From Gammaproteobacteria bacterium (GTDB lineage Bacteria > Pseudomonadota > Gammaproteobacteria > Steroidobacterales > Steroidobacteraceae), in assembly GCA_028870635.1 (NCBI GenBank), contig JAGWPE010000025.1, forward strand, positions 1 through 63,266: a stretch of DNA of 63,266 nucleotides. Direction: 5' to 3'. The translations under genes were made by a program, and so were the position numbers. Below the pieces are notes generated by a model. It did no database searches, was not told where the DNA came from, and saw only the letters and a program-made list of their open reading frames with translations. Below are positions 53,317 through 60,278 of this stretch, piece after piece (position 1 is the stretch's first letter; every line of letters begins with the position of its first letter).

Positions 53317-54393
53317 ATGGTGAGCGGCATGAGAAGCGTGGTCGTCGACAAGATCGCCTCGGTGGCGCAGGCCTGCGGCCTCTCGCGCGAAGTGCGCATC
53401 TCGACGGACATCCCCTCGGAGGAAGGGGTGGTCGTCGTCGTCGAGGTGCTGACCAACAAGTCCACCTACAACACCCTGGAGCTCACCAGCGGCCGCATGG
53501 CCAAAGTGGGCAAGGGCGACATCGTGGTGGGTGCCCTCGGGCACCGCAAGGCGCTCTTCGGCTACTCGGGGCACGTGCCGCCGGCCCTCCAGGCCGGCGA
53601 CGTCATCCAGATGCTCAATATCGGCGGCGTGCTCGGAGTGTGCGACTCCATCAATCCCGACAAGGGCAAGCCCTTCGACTGCCGCGTGCTCGGCGTGGCG
53701 CTCAACTTCCCGTACCTGGGGGAGCGCATCGGGGTACCCGCGCGGGCCGGCTTGCGCCGACTCGACCTGGCGGCGAAGCTCGAGGCGCGGCAGGTGCCGG
53801 TCGTGGCGCTGGCGGGAACCTGCATGGAAGCAGGCAAGACCGCCGCGGCCTGCGCCATCATCAGCCGCATGCGCCATCGGGGACTCGTCATCGACGCCTT
53901 CAAGGCAACCGGCGTATCGCTGCGGCGGGACGTCATGGCGATGGAGGATGCCGGCGCGCGCCGCTCCGCCATCTTCACCGACCTCGGCGTCGTCACCACG
54001 ACCCGCGTCAACGGCCCGGCGCTCACCCGCACCATGCTGACCGAGCTCTCGGCCGGCAAGCCCGACGTGATCGTATTCGAGCTCGGCGACGGCATTCTCG
54101 GCACCTATGGCGTCGATGCCATCCTGGAATGCCCCGACATCCGCGCAGCGCTCACCGGTGTCGTCCTCTCGGCCAACGACCCGGTCGCCGCCTGGGGCGG
54201 GGTGAAGCTGCTGCGCGACCGCTTCGGGATCGAGCCGTGCGTGGTCACGGGTCCCTCCACGGACAATCAGGTAGGGGTCGAGATCATCACTTCCCAGATG
54301 GGCGTGCCGGCATTCAACGCGATGAGCGCGGGCGCGGCGCTCGGCGACCGCGTCATGGAAGCCGTGGGTCTCGCCCGGGAGTCGGCGGCATGA
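53317..54393 (+). CDS. DUF1611-like P-loop protein in the arginine operon
   Basis: 358 aa, uncharacterised. Residues about 1-155 form an N-terminal alpha/beta region; residues 167-175 are a Walker A loop (GTCMEAGKT) of the dethiobiotin-synthetase type, followed by VIDAFKATGVSLRRD, TDLGVVTTTRV and DVIVFELGDGILGTYGV, a DxxxxExG[D/Q]G-like element as in DUF1611 proteins. It lies between argG (1 bp) and argC (4-bp ATGA overlap), so it is tightly co-translated with arginine enzymes. I recall that a DUF1611 protein, DgcN, acetylates D-glutamate; by analogy this one could form the N-acyl-glutamate that the operon otherwise lacks. Family membership is by motif pattern and the function is inference. 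Confidence 0.75.
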   Translation: MVSGMRSVVVDKIASVAQACGLSREVRISTDIPSEEGVVVVVEVLTNKSTYNTLELTSGRMAKVGKGDIVVGALGHRKALFGYSGHVPPALQAGDVIQMLNIGGVLGVCDSINPDKGKPFDCRVLGVALNFPYLGERIGVPARAGLRRLDLAAKLEARQVPVVALAGTCMEAGKTAAACAIISRMRHRGLVIDAFKATGVSLRRDVMAMEDAGARRSAIFTDLGVVTTTRVNGPALTRTMLTELSAGKPDVIVFELGDGILGTYGVDAILECPDIRAALTGVVLSANDPVAAWGGVKLLRDRFGIEPCVVTGPSTDNQVGVEIITSQMGVPAFNAMSAGAALGDRVMEAVGLARESAA

Positions 54394-55451
54394 CCCAGCC
54401 CATCCCGACGATCGTGCTCGGCGGCACGGGCTATGTCGCCGGGGAGCTGCTGCGCCTGCTCGCCGCACATCCGCGCTTCGAGCTGGCGTCGGTGATGTCC
54501 GACAGCCAGCCGGGAGAGCCGGTCGCGAAGGCTTTCCCGCATCTTGCGGCCGCGTACGGCGATACGCGCTTCAGGTCCCAGGCCGAAGTGCAGGCGCTGG
54601 TCACCGGCGCGCCGGAATGCGCCATCTTCTGCGCGGCGCCGCACGGCGTCTCGGCTGCTTTGATCGACTCCCTGTTGCAGGCGGCTTCGCGGGCCGGAAC
54701 CCGGCCGCGCGTGGTCGACATCTCCGCCGACTTCCGCTTTCGGTCCGCGGCCGAATATGAAGCCGTCTACAAGCATGCGCACGATGCTCCGGCGCGCCTC
54801 TCGCAGTTCACCTGCGCGGTGCCGGAGCACCTGAGCAAGCTCGAGACGCTGCACGTCGCGCATCCGGGCTGCTTCGCCACCGCGACGCTGCTCGCGAGCG
54901 TGCCGCTCCTCTCTCTCGGGCTGACACCGCCCGTGTTGTTCGTGACCGGGATCACCGGCAGCACCGGCGCCGGACGCAAGCCCGTGGAGGGCACGCATCA
55001 CCCGTTGCGCAACAGCGATCTCTACTCTTACAACGCGCTGACGCACCGGCATGCACCGGAGGTCGCGGCCTGTGCGCGCGCCGCTACCGGCGTGGAGGCG
55101 GAGTTCGCTTTCGTGCCGCACTCCGGGCCGTTCGCGCGGGGCATTCACGTCACGGTGCAGGCGCCTCTGAAGACATCGCTCGACACTGCGAGGGTGCTGG
55201 CGGCGCTGCGGGAGTTCTACGCGGGGTCGCCCTTCGTGCGGGTGACGGATTCCGCGCCGAGAGTGAAGGAAGTCGCGACGACCAACTATGCGCATCTTTC
55301 CGCCGTGGCAAATGGCCGCACCGTGGCCGTGATGTGCGTCGTCGACAACCTCAACAAGGGCGCGGCCGGCGGCGCCGTGCAATGGATGAACCGGATATTC
55401 GGCCTGCCGGAGACGACGGGCCTCACGGCCTGCGCGCCGGGCTGGACCTGA
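54390..55451 (+). CDS. argC: N-acyl-gamma-glutamyl-phosphate reductase
   Basis: 353 aa NADPH enzyme, third step of arginine synthesis. VLGGTGYVAGELLRLL is the nucleotide motif, AHPGCFATATLL holds the catalytic Cys, and GITGSTGAGRKP is the conserved substrate loop. ATGA start overlap with the P-loop gene indicates coupled translation. Whether the acyl group is acetyl or succinyl cannot be read here. Confidence 0.94.
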   Translation: MTQPIPTIVLGGTGYVAGELLRLLAAHPRFELASVMSDSQPGEPVAKAFPHLAAAYGDTRFRSQAEVQALVTGAPECAIFCAAPHGVSAALIDSLLQAASRAGTRPRVVDISADFRFRSAAEYEAVYKHAHDAPARLSQFTCAVPEHLSKLETLHVAHPGCFATATLLASVPLLSLGLTPPVLFVTGITGSTGAGRKPVEGTHHPLRNSDLYSYNALTHRHAPEVAACARAATGVEAEFAFVPHSGPFARGIHVTVQAPLKTSLDTARVLAALREFYAGSPFVRVTDSAPRVKEVATTNYAHLSAVANGRTVAVMCVVDNLNKGAAGGAVQWMNRIFGLPETTGLTACAPGWT

Positions 55452-55461
55452 GAGAGATCAC

Positions 55462-56634
55462 ATGAGCTCTGCAGCAAGCAAAGTTGCCCGGGACACCCCG
55501 GCCCGAGACTTCCTCGCGCCGGTATTCTCCCAGTACCCTTTCGAAGTCGCCTCCGCCCAGGGCGTCTGGCTGTTGAACAGCCGCGGCGAGCGGGTACTCG
55601 ATCTCTATGGCGGGCATGCGGTCGCGGCGCTCGGCTATGCCCATCCCGGATGGACGGATGCGCTCATCGCGCAGGCCCGCTCGTGCAATTTCCAGACGAA
55701 TGCCATTCCCATGCGCATCCGCGTGCGCGCGGCGGAACGCCTGGTGCGCTTCTCCAAGCTCGACTTCACCAGCGTCTTCTTCGTCAACAGCGGCGCGGAG
55801 GCGAACGAGAACGCGTTGCGGCTGGCGTTCCGCATGACTTCCCGGCCGCACGTCGCCGCGGTCGAGGGCGGGTTCCACGGCCGCACGGCGGCTTCGGGAG
55901 CGGTCACCTGGGGCTCCGACGGCTGGTACGGCTTTCCGCGCAAGCCGTTCGATGTCAGCTTCATGCCTGGTGGCGATATCGAGGCCATCGCCGCCCACGT
56001 CACCGACCGCACGGCCGCGGTGATCGTCGAGCCCGTACAGGGTCTCGCCGGCGCCGTCGACCTCGGCAGGCCCTACCTCGAGGCGCTGCGCCGCCGCTGC
56101 GACGAGGTCGGCGCGCAGCTCATCTTCGACGAAGTGCAATGCGGCTTCGGCCGCGTCGGGCACCCCTTCGCCGCCAACCTCTACGGCATCATGCCCGACA
56201 TGATCACGGTGGCCAAAGCGCTCGGGAACGGCTTTCCCTGCGCGGCGCTGCTCACCTCCGCCAAGGTGTCGGCGAGCCTTAGCCTCGGGCTTCTGGGCAC
56301 GACCTACGGCGGCGGTCCCATGGCCTGCGCGGCCATCGAGGCGGTGATCGAAGCCATCGAATCGCAGGACCTGCTCGCGAACGTGCGGCGTGTGTCGGAT
56401 TACATCCGCCGCACCTGCATCGTAGGACCGGTGAAGGCGAGCCAGGGCGAGGGGCTTCTTCTCGGGCTGCGCACCAGCCGGCCCGCGAAGCAGATCCAGG
56501 CAGAGCTGTTGGAAGGCGGCATCCTGACGGGCACGGCGAGCGACGGCCACATCGTGCGGCTCCTGCCGCCCTTCATCCTGCAGGAGGAGCATGTCGACAT
56601 GCTGCGCGATGCGCTGGCGAGCCTGCCGGAATGA
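55462..56634 (+). CDS. argD: N-acyl-ornithine aminotransferase
   Basis: 390 aa class III PLP aminotransferase. LDLYGGHAVAALGYAHP, NSGAEANENALRLA, IFDEVQCGFGR (PLP Asp) and TVAKALGNGFPCAALL with the Schiff-base Lys are all present. Short C-terminus compared with about 400-aa relatives. In E. coli the same enzyme type also uses succinyl intermediates, so it fits either acyl route. Its stop overlaps the next start (ATGA). Confidence 0.94.
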   Translation: MSSAASKVARDTPARDFLAPVFSQYPFEVASAQGVWLLNSRGERVLDLYGGHAVAALGYAHPGWTDALIAQARSCNFQTNAIPMRIRVRAAERLVRFSKLDFTSVFFVNSGAEANENALRLAFRMTSRPHVAAVEGGFHGRTAASGAVTWGSDGWYGFPRKPFDVSFMPGGDIEAIAAHVTDRTAAVIVEPVQGLAGAVDLGRPYLEALRRRCDEVGAQLIFDEVQCGFGRVGHPFAANLYGIMPDMITVAKALGNGFPCAALLTSAKVSASLSLGLLGTTYGGGPMACAAIEAVIEAIESQDLLANVRRVSDYIRRTCIVGPVKASQGEGLLLGLRTSRPAKQIQAELLEGGILTGTASDGHIVRLLPPFILQEEHVDMLRDALASLPE

Positions 56635-57635
56635 AACGCTTCCTCGACCTGGCGGACCTCGAGCGGGACGAGGTGTTGGCGCTGCTGGAGCTGGCACGGC
56701 GGCTCGAGAGCCGCCCCGAGCCGCACGCGCTCGCGGGCAAGATCCTGGGGCTCCTGTTCCTCAACCCCTCGCTGCGCACCCTCGCCTCCTTCCAGGCCGG
56801 CATGGCGCGCCTCGGCGGCAGCTCGTTCGTCATCACTCCGGGGCAGGGCACCTGGCAGCTCGAGAGCCGGCTCGGCGCCGTGATGAGCGGTGCGGCGGCG
56901 GAGCATGTGCGCGAGGGGATTCCGGTGCTCGCTTCCTACTGCGATGCCCTGGGAGTGCGCGCCTTCGCCGACGGCAAGGATCTCGCCGCGGATCTCGCGG
57001 AGACCGCCTTCAGCGCGATGGCGAGCCTCGTCGACAAGCCGCTGATCAACCTCGAGTCGGCGATCAGCCATCCCTGCCAGGCGCTGGCGGACTGGAAGAC
57101 GATGGACGATATCGGCGTGCCGCGCAGCGGCCGTTTCGTCCTCTCGTGGGCCTATCATCCGCGCGCGCTGCCGCTGGCCGTGCCGGCCACCGCGGCCCAC
57201 ATGGCAGCTCTGCGCGGCATGGAGGTGATCGTGCTGCGGCCCGAAGGGTTCGCGCTGCCGCCGCAAATCATGGAGAAGGCGGCCCGTGCGGCTGCGCTTT
57301 CGGGCGGCTCCGTGCGGGAGACCGGCGACCGGGACGAGGCGCTGAGCGGCGCGCACATCATCTACGCCAAGGAATGGGGTGCGACCTCCTGCTATGGAGA
57401 CGCGGCAGGGGACGCCCGGCTGCGCGGCAATCTCGAGGACTGGTGCGTGCGCAACGACTGGTTCGCGCATACCGCCGCGGACTGCCGCCTGATGCACTGC
57501 CTGCCCGTGCGCCGCAACGTCGCCGTCGCGGACGAAGTGCTCGACAGCCCGCGCAGCATCGTGCAGCGGGAAGCCTACAATCGCCTCACCGCGCAGATGG
57601 CGGTCCTTTATCGCATGTTGAAGAGCAGCATTTGA
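56631..57635 (+). CDS. argF': N-acyl-ornithine carbamoyltransferase, probably succinyl-ornithine type
   Basis: 334 aa. Carbamoyl-phosphate binding: FLNPSLRTLASFQ (in place of the STRTRVSFE of classical OTC), HPCQALADW and MHCLPVRRNV, all signatures of the acetyl-/succinyl-ornithine group. The specificity position is Ala90 (MSGAAAEH); from memory Xanthomonas acetyl-ornithine enzyme has Glu92 (DTEEH) and Bacteroides succinyl-ornithine enzyme has Pro90 (DKPEH). The Xanthomonas carboxylated Lys after RRNV is absent here (RRNVAVAD). Segments IPVLASYCDALGVRAF and HPRALPLAVP also look more like Bacteroides. Substrate prediction is inference; the transferase family is certain. Confidence 0.92.
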   Translation: MKRFLDLADLERDEVLALLELARRLESRPEPHALAGKILGLLFLNPSLRTLASFQAGMARLGGSSFVITPGQGTWQLESRLGAVMSGAAAEHVREGIPVLASYCDALGVRAFADGKDLAADLAETAFSAMASLVDKPLINLESAISHPCQALADWKTMDDIGVPRSGRFVLSWAYHPRALPLAVPATAAHMAALRGMEVIVLRPEGFALPPQIMEKAARAAALSGGSVRETGDRDEALSGAHIIYAKEWGATSCYGDAAGDARLRGNLEDWCVRNDWFAHTAADCRLMHCLPVRRNVAVADEVLDSPRSIVQREAYNRLTAQMAVLYRMLKSSI

Positions 57636-57648
57636 GGGACACACTGAA

Positions 57649-58587
57649 ATGATCATGCATCCTGGCGATCAGGCCCTGGCGATCCGGGCGCTCAAGAACG
57701 CCGCGCCTTACATCCGCATGTACAAGGGCAAGACCTTCGTCGTGAAGGCGGGAGGCGGAGTCTTCGCCGACGTCGACTCCACGCGGGTTCTCATCGAGCA
57801 GATCGCGATCCTGCATTATTTCGGCGTGCGGGTGGTGTTCGTGCACGGCGGCGGCCCGCAGCTCACGGAGCTCTCGACGGCGCTCGGCGTGCCGACGCGC
57901 ATGGTGGAAGGCCGGCGGGTCACCGACCAGAAATCGATCGACGTGTCGGCGATGGTGCTGAACGGGCTCATCAACACCCGCATTCTCGGCATCTGCCGCG
58001 ACCTCGACATCGAAGCGGTCGGTATCAGCGGCGTCGATGCGGGACTGGTGCGTGCGCACAAGCGGCCGCCGGTGAAAATCGGCTCGAGCGGCGAAGTCGT
58101 GGACTACGGCTTCGTCGGCGACATCGACGAGGTGGACCCCATGGCGGTGCGCAAGCTGCTGGATAACGGGTTGATGCCGGTGGTGAGTCCGCTCTCGGCG
58201 GATGACAGCGGAGTGCTGCTCAACATCAACGCGGACACGGTCGCCGCGGCTCTGGGCGGGGCACTCGGCGCGGAGAAGCTGATCCTCTGCACGGGGGCGC
58301 CGGGAATCCTCGGCGACATTTCCGATCCGGGATCGCTCATCTCCTACATCGATCTGCAGGGGCTGAAGCGTCTCCGCGAGGAAGGCCGCATCGCCGACGG
58401 CATGCTGCCGAAGGCGAAGGCGATAGAGGACGCGATCCGCGGCGGCGTGCGGCGCGTTCACGTCGTGTCATACCAGGCGCCGGAAGGGATCCTCGGCGAG
58501 GTTTTCACCAACGAGGGAACGGGTACGCTGATCGTCGCGGACATCAAGGCACTGACGCCCGCGGAGCAGCTGGGCGCTCAAAGCTGA
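57649..58587 (+). CDS. argB: N-acyl-glutamate kinase
   Basis: 312 aa amino-acid kinase. FVVKAGGGVFAD (phosphate loop, KxGG variant), VVFVHGGGPQLTE, NINADTVAAALGGALGAEKLI and a late DGMLPKAKAIEDAI are family signatures. It is plain kinase: unlike the Xanthomonas bifunctional NAGS-NAGK there is no C-terminal GNAT acyltransferase domain. This matters because no other acyl-glutamate synthase is in the operon. Start ATG 57649 or 57655. Confidence 0.93.
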   Translation: MIMHPGDQALAIRALKNAAPYIRMYKGKTFVVKAGGGVFADVDSTRVLIEQIAILHYFGVRVVFVHGGGPQLTELSTALGVPTRMVEGRRVTDQKSIDVSAMVLNGLINTRILGICRDLDIEAVGISGVDAGLVRAHKRPPVKIGSSGEVVDYGFVGDIDEVDPMAVRKLLDNGLMPVVSPLSADDSGVLLNINADTVAAALGGALGAEKLILCTGAPGILGDISDPGSLISYIDLQGLKRLREEGRIADGMLPKAKAIEDAIRGGVRRVHVVSYQAPEGILGEVFTNEGTGTLIVADIKALTPAEQLGAQS

Positions 58588-58626
58588 GACGCCTACCATG
58601 CGCCCCTCCTGCCGGAGCCGAATACG

Positions 58627-59814
58627 ATGACCCGTCTGTGGGACAAGGGCGTGCCGCTCGATGCGCGGGTGCTCAGCTACACGGCCGCAGAGGACTACGC
58701 GCTCGATGAGCGGCTGGTGCGCTATGACGTGCAGGCGTCGATCGCGCATGCTGAGATGCTGCACGAGCAGAAACTCCTGTCGGCTTCGGATCTCGAAGCC
58801 ATCCGCGCCGGGCTGGGTGCGCTTGCCGATGAGCACGCCCGCGGGCTCTGGCGCATAGAGCTCGCGGACGAGGATGGACAGACTGCGCTCGAGCGGCGGC
58901 TGACCGAGAGGATCGGGCCGGCGGGAGGCCGCGTTCATCTGGGACGCTCGCGCAACGATCAGGTTCTGACGGCGCTGCGGCTGTATCTGCGCGATGCGGT
59001 TGAGGCATTGAGCGGCGGCGCCCTGGGCGTCGCGGAGGCGCTCGAGCGGCTCGCCGAGCGGGAGAAGGGCACGGCCCTGCCCGGCTACACGCACATGCAG
59101 CAGGCGATGCCGAGCTCCGTGCCGCTCTGGGCAGGAGGCTTCGCGGCGGAGGTCCGCGACGATGCGGAGAACCTGCGTCACGTGCACCGGCGCATCGGCA
59201 AGAGTCCGCTGGGCTCGGCGGCCGGATATGGCACGCCAGGGCTGCCGCTCGACCGCAAGTCCACCCAACACAAGCTCGGGTTCACCGTCGTGCAGGAGCC
59301 GGTGACCGCGGTGCAGCTTTCGCGCGGCAAGGCGGAGGCGCAGCTCCTCCTCGAGATCACGCTGCTCATGCAGGACCTCGGGCGTCTTGCGGCCGACATC
59401 CTCCTCTTCTACACCCAGGAGTTCGGCTTCCTGGAGCTGCCCGATGCGTTCACCACCGGCTCCTCCATCATGCCGCAGAAGCGCAACCCGGATGTCTTCG
59501 AGCTGATTCGCGGCCGCTCCGCCACCGCGCAGGCCTGTCTCACGGAGGCGCTCGGCCTCTGCGCCAAGCTTCCCTCTGGCTACCAGCGCGACCTGCAGCT
59601 GCTGAAATTTCCGCTGTTCCGCGGCATCGACATCGCACAACAGACACTCGACATCCTGCCTGCCGCCCTCGATGCGATGCGTTTCCTACCTAAGCGCATC
59701 CGGCTCGACCCCGCGATCCACGCCGCCGAGGAAGCCAACCGCCTCGTCGTCACCGAAGGCATCCCCTTCCGAGAAGCCTACCGCCGCATCGCCGCGAAAT
59801 TGAGAAAGCCGTGA
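58627..59814 (+). CDS. argH: Argininosuccinate lyase
   Basis: 395 aa, shorter than the usual 440-470 aa. LTERIGPAGGRVHLGRSRNDQVLTALRLYLRD, ALPGYTHMQQAMPSS and the signature loop GSSIMPQKRNPD with the catalytic Ser are intact. The last gene of the operon, 39 bp after argB. Its 3' end abuts a truncated toxin gene on the other strand, so the deletion that cut that gene may have removed bases just downstream, without apparent damage to argH. Confidence 0.94.
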   Translation: MTRLWDKGVPLDARVLSYTAAEDYALDERLVRYDVQASIAHAEMLHEQKLLSASDLEAIRAGLGALADEHARGLWRIELADEDGQTALERRLTERIGPAGGRVHLGRSRNDQVLTALRLYLRDAVEALSGGALGVAEALERLAEREKGTALPGYTHMQQAMPSSVPLWAGGFAAEVRDDAENLRHVHRRIGKSPLGSAAGYGTPGLPLDRKSTQHKLGFTVVQEPVTAVQLSRGKAEAQLLLEITLLMQDLGRLAADILLFYTQEFGFLELPDAFTTGSSIMPQKRNPDVFELIRGRSATAQACLTEALGLCAKLPSGYQRDLQLLKFPLFRGIDIAQQTLDILPAALDAMRFLPKRIRLDPAIHAAEEANRLVVTEGIPFREAYRRIAAKLRKP

Positions 59815-60086
59815 TTGGCGACACTTCGGACGGGTGGCGTGCCCATTCGAAAGAAATTTCCGGGCTCGACGAAGTCCTTCGGCGTCAGACTCTCTAAGGG
59901 AGCTCCGAATTCCGCAAGCGCGGCAAAGACCGCTTTACCGTTCTCCGCGCTGCAACCGATCAGGATATCGAGGTCTTTCGTCGCCCGCGGCTCAGCATGA
60001 AGCGAGACCGCATAACCGCCGACGATCAAATACTTAACGCGGTGCGCGTTTAATACGGATAAGAGTTCTTTGAAGTCTCGGTACAT
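59778..60086 (-). pseudogene. Truncated nucleotidyltransferase (MNT/DUF6036-like toxin remnant)
   Basis: 102-aa ORF. VKYLIVGGYAVSLHAEPRATKDLDILIG is a nucleotidyltransferase core with GG and DxD-type acids, and FFRMGTPPVR begins the strand that normally continues into a third Asp (RIDIL). Here the sequence changes to antisense of the argH 3' end (FLNFAAMRR), so roughly the last third, including the third catalytic Asp, is gone. Probably inactive. It overlaps the partner gene by 53 bp. Confidence 0.7.
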
Positions 60087-60234
60087 CCGGCATCAATCCC
60101 TTCATTGCATACAATGCCGTTGTGATTTCCGTGACCGCACGAATCCGCTCAGCCGGCGAGACCTTCCGCCAAGCTTCGCGTTCGGCGCGTTTCATTTCCT
60201 CCAGGCTCGTGAACCGTGTAATTGTCTTATCCAC
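60034..60234 (-). CDS. Antitoxin-like small protein paired with the truncated nucleotidyltransferase
   Basis: 66 aa, GTG start, helical and charged (FTSLEEMKRAEREAWRKVSPAERIRAVTEIT). Position and overlap match two-gene systems in which a short protein precedes a nucleotidyltransferase. Family not recognised. The extended -10 box just upstream would start transcription about at the GTG, implying a leaderless message. Confidence 0.6.
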   Translation of the reverse strand: MDKTITRFTSLEEMKRAEREAWRKVSPAERIRAVTEITTALYAMKGLMPDVPRLQRTLIRIKRAPR

Positions 60235-60240
60235 CCGTAA

Positions 60241-60249
60241 ATTATAGCA
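60241..60249 (-). promoter_or_regulatory. Extended -10 promoter of the toxin-antitoxin remnant
   Basis: TGCTATAAT on the minus strand: a perfect TATAAT with the TGN extension. No good -35. The predicted start lies near 60234, the GTG codon. Confidence 0.55.
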
Positions 60250-60278
60250 TGTCAGGGGCAGCTCGTGCCCAGCGTCAC

